Assembly (NCBI GenBank): GCA_038253945.1
Contig: JBBSGR010000003.1
Span: 124,001 to 188,000, forward strand
Direction of reading: 5' to 3'
From: JBBRYW01 sp038253945
GTDB taxonomy: Bacteria > Actinomycetota > Thermoleophilia > Gaiellales > Gaiellaceae
Length of the DNA: 64,000 nt
Both the position numbers and the translations under genes were made by a program. Under the pieces are notes generated by a model that was given only the letters and a program-made list of their open reading frames with translations, was not told where the DNA came from and did not search any database. Of this stretch, positions 1 through 7,181 are shown piece by piece (within the stretch, counting starts at the first letter, position 1; every line of letters begins with the position of its first letter).

Positions 1-712
1 GCTCGACGCGGCCGTCGAGGGCGTCGAAGTTGGCCTGGCGGTACTGCTCGAGGTTGCCGATGTCCTGCCAGTAGCCCTCGCAGACGTAGCCGTACATGGG
101 ACGACCCATCTCCAGCAGAAGCGGAAACAGCTCTTTCGAGAAGTCGAACGGCTGATCGACGGGGATGTGGCGCAACACTTCCGGTTCCAGCACGTAGATG
201 CCCGTGTTGATCGTGTCGGAGAAGACCTGCCCCCACGAGGGTTTCTCGAGGAAACGCTCGATCCTTCCCTCGTCGTCGGTCACGACGATTCCAAACTCGA
301 GTGGATTGGCGACCGCTTTCAGGCCGATCGTCACCGCCGCTCCCCGCTCCCGGTGGAACGCGACCAGCTTGCCCAGGTCGATGTCGGAAAGCGCGTCGCC
401 GGAGATCACGACGAACGTGTCGTCGAGCCCGCGAGCCGCGAGCTTCACGGAGCCCGCCGTGCCGAGCGGAGTCTCCTCGACCGAGTAGTCAAGGTCGATC
501 CCCAGCGTCTCGCCGTTGCCGAAGTAGCTGCGGATCGCTTGCGGCATGAAGGCGACCGTCACGATCACGTCCTCGAGCCCGTGCTCTTTCAGGAGCTCCA
601 GGATGTGCTCCATGCAAGGCTTGCCGACGATCGGGACCATCGGCTTCGGCTGGTTCGAGGTGAGCGGGCGGAGCCGGGTTCCCTCGCCTCCCGCCATGAC
701 GACCGCCTTCAC
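1..712 (-). CDS. Sugar-phosphate nucleotidyltransferase, 3' part cut by window edge
   Basis: This is the N-terminal ~237 residues of an NTP-transferase that activates a sugar 1-phosphate to an NDP-sugar in the cytoplasm. The glycine-rich nucleotide loop MAGGEGTRLRP is at residues 6-16, followed by a PKPM motif and later FLEKP and GYWQDIG motifs typical of GDP-mannose/dTDP-glucose pyrophosphorylases. I chose the GTG at 712 because it gives the conserved start directly before the loop and overlaps the stop of the upstream gene (GTGA). In Actinobacteria this subfamily is often the front half of a ~830-residue fusion with a phosphomannomutase domain; the window ends too early to tell. Substrate (mannose or glucose 1-phosphate) is not decidable here. 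Confidence 0.88.
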   Translation of the reverse strand, partial: MKAVVMAGGEGTRLRPLTSNQPKPMVPIVGKPCMEHILELLKEHGLEDVIVTVAFMPQAIRSYFGNGETLGIDLDYSVEETPLGTAGSVKLAARGLDDTFVVISGDALSDIDLGKLVAFHRERGAAVTIGLKAVANPLEFGIVVTDDEGRIERFLEKPSWGQVFSDTINTGIYVLEPEVLRHIPVDQPFDFSKELFPLLLEMGRPMYGYVCEGYWQDIGNLEQYRQANFDALDGRVE

Positions 713-1263
713 GAGGGGCTCCCTTCCCTGCGCGCATTGGCCACGTAGGCGAGGCCCGACGCCACCGCAAGCGCGAGTCCGCTCCAGAACAGCCAGATCG
801 GCCAGTCGGTGCCCATCCTCGTGACGAGGATGGCGCCGAGCGCCGCGTACAGCAGCCAGGTGGCGACCTTGCCGAGCAGGTTCACGCGCAGCTCGTACCC
901 CTCGGGCATGACCACCTTGTACCCGATGATGAGCGCCGCGTCACGCGCGAGGATGACCGCGAGTGCAGCCCACGGCAGACGATCGGCCAGCCAGAGCAGG
1001 ATCACGGCGGCGTCGATCATCAGGCGATCGGCGAGCGGATCGGCGACTCGGCCAAAGCTCGACTCGACCCGCCAGCGCCGCGCAAGCCAGCCGTCGAGCT
1101 GATCGCTGACGCCGGCGATACCGAAGGCGACCGCAGCCGGCCAGCTGTGCCCGCCGTCCGCAGCGAGCAACAGCCCGCAGAAGACGGGTACGAGCGCGAG
1201 ACGCACCACTGTCAACGCGTTCGGCAGCTGGGCGAGCGGCGCAGGGACGGCGCGGGCGGCCAC
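709..1263 (-). CDS. CDP-alcohol phosphatidyltransferase family protein
   Basis: A 184-residue integral membrane protein that should transfer a phosphatidyl group from CDP-diacylglycerol to an alcohol, PgsA-like. The family signature D-x2-D-G-x2-A-R-x8-9-G-x3-D-x3-D is visible as SDQLDGWLARR then GRVADPLADR. The first Asp of the strict DG(x)2AR motif follows GVS, as usual. Four or so hydrophobic segments follow. The GTG at 1263 is preferred because an upstream in-frame start would run into the divergent gene at 1304. It is probably co-transcribed with the nucleotidyltransferase behind it. Phosphatidylglycerophosphate synthase is the likeliest role, but phosphatidylinositol-phosphate or cardiolipin synthase cannot be excluded. 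Confidence 0.8.
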   Translation of the reverse strand: MAARAVPAPLAQLPNALTVVRLALVPVFCGLLLAADGGHSWPAAVAFGIAGVSDQLDGWLARRWRVESSFGRVADPLADRLMIDAAVILLWLADRLPWAALAVILARDAALIIGYKVVMPEGYELRVNLLGKVATWLLYAALGAILVTRMGTDWPIWLFWSGLALAVASGLAYVANARREGSPS

Positions 1264-1303
1264 GGAGCAAGGATAATCCCCGGCCCATGCTAGGTTCGAG
1301 GGC

Positions 1304-2314
1304 GTGGCGAAGCGCCTTTCTCTTCCAGGCTTCGTCAACGCCCACAGCCATACATTCCAGCGGGTGCTCCGCGGCTGCCTCGACGGGACCGACTTCTGGG
1401 GCTGGCGTGACGCGATGCTGGCCGAGGCCGATCGCCAGACACCCGGGCGCGTTCGTGAGAGCTACGCCGTCGCTTACGCCGAGATGCGCGCCGCGGGGTA
1501 CACGGCGGTGGGGGAGTTCCACTACCTGGGCCTGGAGGAGGCTCGGGCCGCTGTCGACGCGGCGGGCCAGGCAGGGATTGGGATCGTTCTTCTGCTGGCC
1601 GCATACGGTCGTGGCGGGCTTGCGCGCTCGCGGCAAGCCTCCCCGTACGCATACTTCGATCAGGTCGAGACGCTCCGCGGCGAGGGCATCTCCGTCGGCC
1701 TTGCCCCCCACTCCGTTCGCGCCTGCCCGCGTGGCTGGCTCGAGGAGATCGCCCGCTACGCCGAGCGCGAGGATCTGCCGCTCCATGTCCACGCCGACGA
1801 GCAGCCGCGCGAGATCGCGGAATGCCTCGCCGAGCACGGGATGCGACCGATCGAGCTCCTCGCGGAAACCGGCTGCCTCGGCCCTCGAACGACAATCGTC
1901 CACGCGACGCACGCCAACGATCGTGAGCTCGACCTCGCCGCCGAGGCGGGAGCGCGCATCTGCGCCTGCCCGACGACCGAGGCGGATCTCGGCGACGGCT
2001 TCGTGCCGGTCGAGCGTCTCTGCGGCCGCGGAATCGGAATCTGCATCGGCTCCGACTCGAACGTGCGAATCGACCCGCTGGAGGAGCTCCGGGAGCTCGA
2101 GGGCATCGCGCGCCGTCAGACCGGGCGGCGGAACATCGTGTCGACGAGCTCGCTTCTGCGCTTCGGCTCGGACGAGGGAGCCGCGGCCCTGGGCCTCGAG
2201 CGGTGGGCCGACATCGAGGTCGATCTCGATCATCGCTCGCTCCGAGGGATCGAGAACTGCGACGTTCTCGCCGCGATCGTCTGCGGCTGCTCCGCCGATG
2301 TAGTCGCGCACTAG
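1304..2314 (+). CDS. HutF-like formimidoylglutamate deiminase (amidohydrolase), short form
   Basis: A 336-residue metal-dependent amidohydrolase. The metal motif HSHTFQRVLRG begins at residue 14, and HVHADEQ, HATHAND, CPTTEADLGDG and GSDSNVRIDPLEELR follow in the order seen in HutF, the enzyme that deiminates N-formimino-L-glutamate to N-formyl-L-glutamate in histidine breakdown. HutF proteins are usually about 450 residues and carry an N-terminal beta-sandwich strand set before the HSH motif; here the protein starts almost at that motif. The GTG start has no convincing Shine-Dalgarno. No other hut gene is in the window, so a related deiminase role is possible. It is divergent from the phosphatidyltransferase gene. 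Confidence 0.75.
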   Translation: MAKRLSLPGFVNAHSHTFQRVLRGCLDGTDFWGWRDAMLAEADRQTPGRVRESYAVAYAEMRAAGYTAVGEFHYLGLEEARAAVDAAGQAGIGIVLLLAAYGRGGLARSRQASPYAYFDQVETLRGEGISVGLAPHSVRACPRGWLEEIARYAEREDLPLHVHADEQPREIAECLAEHGMRPIELLAETGCLGPRTTIVHATHANDRELDLAAEAGARICACPTTEADLGDGFVPVERLCGRGIGICIGSDSNVRIDPLEELRELEGIARRQTGRRNIVSTSSLLRFGSDEGAAALGLERWADIEVDLDHRSLRGIENCDVLAAIVCGCSADVVAH

Positions 2315-2336
2315 GCACGGCCTGCGGCGCCGGTGC

Positions 2337-3353
2337 CTACGCGCACGCGCACGCGGGCCACGGCGGCGTCAGAGGCCGACCGAAGATCGACCGGCGCGCC
2401 GCAAAAGCCCGCGCCCACTGTGCTGTGCGCCACAGGTACCCGCATTCGGCTCGCGGGCCGCGGAGGCCGTACGCTCCTCCATAGTCCGAATAACCGCGCC
2501 GCGGCCGCGCCGGCTCGAGTTGGGTCCCCTCGTGCCATTCGTTGTAGCTCGTGATCGTCACCGCGTCTGCCTTCGCGCGCACCGCGGCCGCCCACATCGC
2601 GTCGTACGTGAGTCCAGCGCGACGCGGCTTGACCCGCCGGTCCGGGCCGGCGCGATTCGCGCGGTAGCCGGGCCCGACCGACGGGGCACAGAGAAGGCCT
2701 TTCCGGTGCGCCTCGGCGCAGATCCGCGCAAACGTCGCCCCGCCGTAGGCGAGCAGATCGTACGTGTACACGCCGTCGAAACCGCCGGCAGCCGCGAAGC
2801 CGACGCGTCCAGTCTGGGCGAAGAGCCTCACGCTCCTGACGCGCTCGTGAAGGGCTGCCCAGTCAGCCGCGGAAATGTCGCTCGGCTGATATGCGTACAC
2901 GTCGCTGATTCCTCTGCCGGCGAGATAGCGGAGGTCTGCCTCCACGGTCTCGGCGGTACGCCCGGGATACGGCTCGAGGTGGATTGCGGCGGTGAGGCCG
3001 TGATGGCGGGCAGCGCGGACGACGGCCGGGAGGCGCGTGTCCTCGAACGACCCGCGTCCCCACCAGGAGATGACGACCTCGGCGACACCGGCCGTTCGAA
3101 TCTCGCGCATCTGGGCGTCGAGCACAGCCTTGGCCGAGCTCGAGTACGCCCCGCGGGCCGGGTAGTAGTCCGACGCGATGTCGCCGGGCGGATGGTGACC
3201 GTACTGCTGCCAGTGGCGGTACGAGCCGTCCCGGGCGGGGCTTCCCCACCAACCGTAGAAGAAGATCGCGGTGTGCGGGCTCGGGGGCCGAACGGGCGCG
3301 GCGGTTGATACGAACGCGATTCCCGAAAAGGCCACCACGAGGCAGAAGAGCAT
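2337..3353 (-). CDS. Secreted GH99-like endo-alpha-1,2-mannosidase family protein
   Basis: A 338-residue exported protein beginning with a hydrophobic signal segment (MLFCLVVAFSGIAFVSTAA). The mature part starts with FFYGWWG and ends its barrel with NEWHEGTQLEP, the block that characterises glycoside hydrolase family 99 endo-mannosidases and their WsaF-like relatives; ISWWG and HLEPYPGR also fit. It likely cleaves internal alpha-mannosyl linkages of an extracellular glycan. The ATG at 3353 is chosen because it sits right at the signal peptide; a GTG at 3371 would add six residues and overlap the divergent gene. It is convergent with the HutF-like gene. Enzyme specificity is inferred from family only. 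Confidence 0.75.
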   Translation of the reverse strand: MLFCLVVAFSGIAFVSTAAPVRPPSPHTAIFFYGWWGSPARDGSYRHWQQYGHHPPGDIASDYYPARGAYSSSAKAVLDAQMREIRTAGVAEVVISWWGRGSFEDTRLPAVVRAARHHGLTAAIHLEPYPGRTAETVEADLRYLAGRGISDVYAYQPSDISAADWAALHERVRSVRLFAQTGRVGFAAAGGFDGVYTYDLLAYGGATFARICAEAHRKGLLCAPSVGPGYRANRAGPDRRVKPRRAGLTYDAMWAAAVRAKADAVTITSYNEWHEGTQLEPARPRRGYSDYGGAYGLRGPRAECGYLWRTAQWARAFAARRSIFGRPLTPPWPACACA

Positions 3354-3365
3354 GCGGCTTACGCG

Positions 3366-4290
3366 GTGCACGCGCCTGAGTTTGCCGACTCAGCCCCTAC
3401 CCGGACGATCGAACAGTCGCCCGCTGTCCCGGGCGTGCCGCTATCCGGGCTTACCGACGTCTTACGGCAGGTCGATGTGGCGGTGATAGGGGCGACCGGG
3501 TCACCGGAGGAAGCCCTTACTCTGGTGCAGCAGCACCGACCGGCCCTGTTCGTTGCCGAGATCACCCTCCCTCCGGGAATGATGGACGGAGTCTCCTGCG
3601 TACGCGAAGCAAGGCAGCAGGCGCCTGAGCTCAAGGTGATCGTGCTCTCCGGGGACGGCCGCTCGAACCGGATCGATGCGGCGTTCGACGCTGGCGCGAC
3701 GGCGTACGTCGTGAAGACGGTGCGTGCCGACGACCTCGCGTCCGCATTTCGCCAGGTCTTCGACCACTCGATGCACTTCGCACCCAGCTCGAGTCAGTCG
3801 GGTCACGCCGTCCGTCAAGCCGACGCAGGAGCTGCCGGCACTCACTCCTCGCGAGATCGAGGTCCTCAAGCTGGCCGCGCGCGGTCACTCGAACGCGCAG
3901 GTGGCGAGGATGTTCTGGGTCACCGAGCAGACGTGAAATTCCACCTGTCGAACGTCCTACCGCAAGCTGCGCGTCGCCAACCGAACGGAAGCGAGCCGCT
4001 GGGCTCAAATGAACGGCTTGCTCGACGGAGAGGGCGATTCGGCCGCCGTAGACCCCTCCACGAGCGCGTCGCCCGTACGCGGTACGAGAGCGGACCAACT
4101 GGGCAGCTGGCGAACGCTGTACAAGCCGAACAACGGAAGTCCAGCCGACGACGCGCTCGGCGAGGCGATCTTTGCGCTCAGCGCGGAGATCGGCGACCTG
4201 GAGGCCTGGAACGATGCTCCCGACCGCGGCCAGGAAGACGTGCTCGATGTGTTCGATCGCCTGATCGAGCGCGCGGGCCAGGCCGCGTAG
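3366..4290 (+). pseudogene. LuxR/NarL-type response regulator, broken by frameshifts
   Basis: The first reading frame encodes a receiver-like domain (from about VDVAVIGATG to DHSMHFA, ~130 residues). The HTH then continues in another frame (TPREIEVLKLAARGHSNAQV), returns to the first frame for VKFHLSNV, and shifts again for YRKLRVANRTEASRWAQ, the recognition end of a LuxR helix-turn-helix. Breakpoints lie near 3800-3830, near 3934 (one base missing after ACG) and near 3957 (one base extra). The expected phospho-acceptor position in the receiver reads VAEITLP rather than V-D-I-x-L-P, so Glu replaces Asp, and the usual N-terminal acidic pair is not visible. Either a decayed gene or a set of sequencing indels; even repaired it would be a pseudo-receiver. 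Confidence 0.8.
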
Positions 4291-4462
4291 CGCTGCCCAC
4301 ACCCGTCTGATCGTCCTCGAGGGCCGAAGCGCTTTCGGAGAGGAGCTGGGGTGCGGCGCACAGGCTGATCGACCGTCGATACTCCCGCGGCCGCCGTAAC
4401 GGGGGACGGGATTGCCACAGTCACGCCGTACCCTTGGTGGTAATCCAAAGGGAAGGCTCGAG

Positions 4463-5510
4463 ATGACAATCACGCGAGGAGTGCGAGCTCCTAGCCGCCG
4501 GACACGGTGGCCACTCATACTTGCAACTGGCCTACTGACGACGCTCGCGCTCGCGATCGGCGCCCAGGCGGCGACAGCCCCAACGCTCGGAACGGCTTCG
4601 AGTTTCGCCGTTCTCGCAGGGTCGACCGTGACGAACACCGGCCCCAGCGTGATCAGCGGCGACCTAGGAGTGAGCCCCGGGAGCGCGGTGACGGGATTCC
4701 CGCCCGGCACCGTGACGGGAGGAACCATTCACGCGAACGACGCTGTCGCAGCCCAGGCCGAGCTAGACAACGGCACCGCGTACACCAGTCTCGCGGGCCA
4801 AGCCTGCAACACGAACCTCACCGGTCAGGACCTCGGAGGACTCACCTTGACGGCCGGCGTGTACTTGCTTCTCGACCAGCGCGCAGCTGACAGAAACCCT
4901 GACGCTCAACGCCCAGGGCGACCCTAACGCCGTCTTCATCTTCCAAATCGGCTCGACACTCACCACAGCGTCGAATAGCAGCGTGCTCTTGACCAACGGC
5001 GCCGACGCCTGCAACGTCTTCTTCAAGGTAGGCAGCTCGGCGACCCTCGGAACCACTACGGCATTGACGGGAAACATCCTCGCCTTGACGTCGATCACGC
5101 TGAACACCGGCGCCAGCATCATCGGTCGCGCGTTGGCACAGACGGGGGCGGTCACGCTGGACACCAACGTCATTCAACGCTCGCTGTGTTCGGCGCCGCC
5201 GAGCACGCCCGTCACCGTCCGCTCCTTCACGGCGACTCGCTCCACCGGAAGCGTGCTTTTGAAGTGGCGGACCGCCTCCGAGGTGGAGCTGGTCGGCTAC
5301 AACGTCTACGGCCAGGTGCACGGCAAGCGGGTCAAGCTGAACCGCAGGCTGATCGCGGGCAAGGGCACGGCCGGTGCCGCGTACGCGTTCCGCTATCGGG
5401 CGCCCAGTGGACAGAAGGCTCCGACGCGCTTCTGGCTGCAGGTCGTGAATCTCGACGGTTCCCGCACGTGGCACGGCGTGGCGATGACCAGTCGCCGGAT
5501 CAACAGCTAG
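4463..5510 (+). pseudogene. DUF3494 ice-binding-like secreted protein, one frameshift
   Basis: The ATG at 4463 follows a good GGGAAGG ribosome site and starts a signal peptide (hydrophobic core ILATGLLTTLALAIGAQA). The mature domain shows the ice-binding-like pattern: FAVLAGSTVTNTG, ISGDLGVSPGS, then after the break VFIFQIGSTLTTAS, GNILALTSITLNTGASI and GRALAQTGAVTLDTN. The shift is at about 4862-4864, where one extra T in TAC-T-TGC turns the expected GVYCFSTSAQL into a dead frame that stops at 4927. After the beta-solenoid a ~90-residue C-terminal part (TASEVELVGYNVYG) resembles a fibronectin-like tail. In the family such proteins bind ice or act as adhesins. One-base error or true decay cannot be separated from one sequence. 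Confidence 0.85.
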
Positions 5511-5537
5511 CTCGAGAAGCCACTGAGGAACACCTTC

Positions 5538-5572
5538 GAAGGGGCGGCCGGTCACGGCTGCCCCTTCTTTTT
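5538..5572 (+). terminator. Rho-independent terminator of the ice-binding gene
   Basis: A 13-bp stem (GAAGGGGCGGCCG with CGGCTGCCCCTTC, one G-T pair), a four-base GTCA loop and five T residues. It lies 27 bases after the stop of the ice-binding gene. Its T-run is also the start of the left end of the ISL3 remnant. Confidence 0.85.
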
Positions 5573-6086
5573 CGGCGCTTCTGCCGTTTGTGTGGGCAAG
5601 CAGTCAGCGCTGAGGGCGTGCGATCCCGCTCCCCGAGTGGTATCGGCAGCCACTGGGCGATGAAAGGAAGACGCGCAGCCTGCCTCTCGTCGCGGTGTCC
5701 AAACCGGCACCGACGAGGAGGCAAAGATGCGCGTCTCGACCGCATTCAACCGCTTGCTTGAAGGAGCAGCTGCGCGCGCTCCTACCTGCCTAGAGCCGTC
5801 CGCAGGCCGCTGCGCTCCTCGAGGACTGGCTGCGGGCGGCCGCCCGCTCGAGGCTGAAGCCGTTCGTCAAGCTCGCGAAGACGCTGCGCGAGCACCGCGA
5901 GGGCATCCTCAACGCGATCCGGGGACTCTCGAACAGCCGTCTCGAGGGCCTCGCCAGCCGCATCCGCTTGATCAGCCACAGAAGCTTCGGCTTCCACTCC
6001 GCCGAGCCCCCGATCGCCCTCATCTACCTTTGCTGCGGCCGGATCACAGTCTCGCTACCCACATGAATGGCAGAAGACCCGAAATT
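5568..6086 (+). mobile_element. Internally deleted ISL3-family element (MITE-like remnant)
   Basis: Imperfect terminal inverted repeats are visible: TTTTTCGGCGCTTCTGCC at 5568-5585 and, read inward from the right, AATTTCGGGTCTTCTGCC at 6086-6069, with 14 of 18 positions equal. Between them are only the first residues and the last ~90 residues of an ISL3 transposase, so roughly two thirds of a normal ~1.3-1.5 kb element is missing. I did not find an obvious target-site duplication. The element sits directly behind the ice-binding gene terminator in a zone of other broken genes. Confidence 0.7.
5727..6066 (+). pseudogene. ISL3-family transposase remnant, N- and C-terminal ends only
   Basis: The ATG at 5727 begins MRVSTAFNRLL, the usual N-terminus of actinobacterial ISL3 transposases. 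The C-terminal end is in another frame at about 5794-6066: LEDWLRAAARSRLKPFVKLA, then GLSNSRLEGLASRIRLISHR, then FGFHSAEPPIALIYLCCG and a TGA stop. The central catalytic DDE region with the zinc finger and HTH is gone; the deletion junction is between about 5760 and 5794. A glycine-rich NGRLEGLNS-type motif is the landmark for the family. It cannot encode a working transposase. Confidence 0.82.
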
Positions 6087-6538
6087 CAGAGAGGAAGCGA
6101 CGCCTATAGCTCGCCTACGGGAGGAATCCCATGGTGCCGAACGTCGCCATGACGCCTCCTGATCTCAACCCCGAAGGTAGCCGCCGGTCCTAGCGCGCCA
6201 AGGCAGGCAGCACCGAAAGAACGGGCCAGGCGAGCTCGCGCGCTACGACGACCGCGTCGCCTGCCTCGTCGCTCGGCGCGACGAAGAGGCCCGGCGGCGA
6301 CCTGACTAGTTGGGAAGGCTCGAAACCAGACCAAAGAGAGAGGCGCCGCCAGGCGGTCCGTGAAGCTACCAAAAACCGTGACGATCGCTTCAGGAAGCGG
6401 AGGCGGGAATCGCCCGAGACGGACGAACGCGTCGCGCCCGTCGCCAAAGCTCCGTCGCCGCGACTTCACTTGGGCCGCGCAAACGGAAGCGCGCTTCAGT
6501 TGCAAGAGCAACGAGCGATCTGGCGGAGTCCTACTCGT
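6087..6538. other. Gene-free stretch after the IS remnant
   Basis: About 450 bases with only short overlapping open frames of arginine-rich composition and no recognisable domain, ribosome site or RNA fold. It is most likely debris between the ISL3 remnant and the tRNA terminator. Confidence 0.6.
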
Positions 6539-6563
6539 CAAAAGCCCCGCTAAGCGAGGCTTT
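6539..6563 (-). terminator. Terminator of tRNA-Pro
   Basis: On the minus strand the stem AAAGCCTCGCT / AGCGGGGCTTT (one G-T pair, very short loop) is followed by a T-run. It begins four bases after the 3' end of the tRNA. Confidence 0.75.
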
Positions 6564-6566
6564 CAG

Positions 6567-6641
6567 TCGGGGCGCCGAGATTCGAACTCGGGACCTCTAG
6601 TCCCCCAGACTAGCGCGCTAACCAGGCTGCGCCACGCCCCG
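6567..6641 (-). tRNA. tRNA-Pro, anticodon GGG
   Basis: The seven-base acceptor arms CGGGGCG and CGCCCCG pair perfectly. The anticodon arm CTAGT / ACTAG encloses the loop CTGGGGG, giving anticodon GGG. The D arm starts TGGCGCAG and the T arm contains GTTCGAATC. The discriminator is A and CCA is not encoded. It reads codons CCC and CCU. It lies 0.5 kb downstream, same strand, of the proS gene for its cognate synthetase, with two small genes between. Confidence 0.97.
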
Positions 6642-6673
6642 TGGAGGCCCACGATACCGCAAGCCGTGCGGGC

Positions 6674-6805
6674 CTACACGCGCGCCAGCACCGCCACGAG
6701 GAGGACCAGCAGGAGCACGAGGAAGAGAAACTTCGAGATCACGATTCCGCCGCCGATGGCGATAATCAGCAGGATCACGAGTAGGACGAGTAGAAGCGGG
6801 GACAC
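6674..6805 (-). CDS. 43-residue hydrophobic membrane peptide
   Basis: A very short gene supported by its translation signals: GTG at 6805 is preceded by AAGGAGGTC with nine-base spacing, one of the best ribosome sites in the window. The product is almost entirely two hydrophobic segments, LLLVLLVILLIIAI and FLFLVLLLVLLVAVLA, separated by a GGGIVISK turn, so a hairpin in the membrane is expected. I recognise no family. It lies between the XRE gene and tRNA-Pro, all on one strand. Small bistable peptides of this kind can be toxins or stress membrane proteins, but nothing here decides that. Confidence 0.65.
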   Translation of the reverse strand: MSPLLLVLLVILLIIAIGGGIVISKFLFLVLLLVLLVAVLARV

Positions 6806-6878
6806 GGAAGCAGCGACCTCCTTGGGAAGCGGAAACTGGCTCACTCTTTCCCCGTCCGCGGGCTGCGAAACGCAGCAG

Positions 6879-7178
6879 CTACTCGCCGAGCCGGCGATAG
6901 AGACGGTTGACGAGATCGGGCATCGCGTCGAGCCGCTCGGTGATGTAACGAATCCGGTACTCGCGAAAGTGCTCCGGCTCGACACCGAGCGCGCGCGCCA
7001 GCCCCTGGATCACGTCATTCGAGGGCACCGGACGGTTCCCGTGGACCAGGTGATTGATATAGCCGGCCGACAGCTTGGTGCGTTCGGCGAGGCCCCGGTA
7101 GGTCAGGCCGGTCTCGCTCATCAGCCGCTCGAGTGTCGGGCCGAAGCCCTCCTCGCTGAAGCGCCGCTTCTTCGCCAC
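6879..7178 (-). CDS. XRE-family helix-turn-helix regulator
   Basis: A 99-residue DNA-binding protein. Residues ~13-68 form a Cro/C1-type HTH: LMSETGLTYRGLAERTKLSA is helices 1-2 and GYINHLVHGNRPVPS the recognition helix and turn. The C-terminal ~30 residues (EPEHFREYRIRYITERLDAM) are helical and may dimerise. The start is three bases after the proS stop, so it is transcribed with proS. Its target is unknown; the 43-residue membrane peptide gene just downstream is an obvious candidate partner. Confidence 0.85.
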   Translation of the reverse strand: MAKKRRFSEEGFGPTLERLMSETGLTYRGLAERTKLSAGYINHLVHGNRPVPSNDVIQGLARALGVEPEHFREYRIRYITERLDAMPDLVNRLYRRLGE

Positions 7179-7181
7179 GGC

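Noticed and set aside
941..2311. Long open frame antisense to the HutF-like gene
   Set aside because: Arginine-rich shadow of the plus-strand gene with no domain and no start signal; the plus-strand frame has clear family motifs.
4291..4462. Possible c-di-GMP riboswitch upstream of the ice-binding gene
   Set aside because: GCGCACAGG is present but the paired GACGCAAAGCC block of the class I riboswitch is missing.
6104..6541. Minus-strand frame after the IS remnant
   Set aside because: No ribosome site, no domain, and lies in apparent debris.
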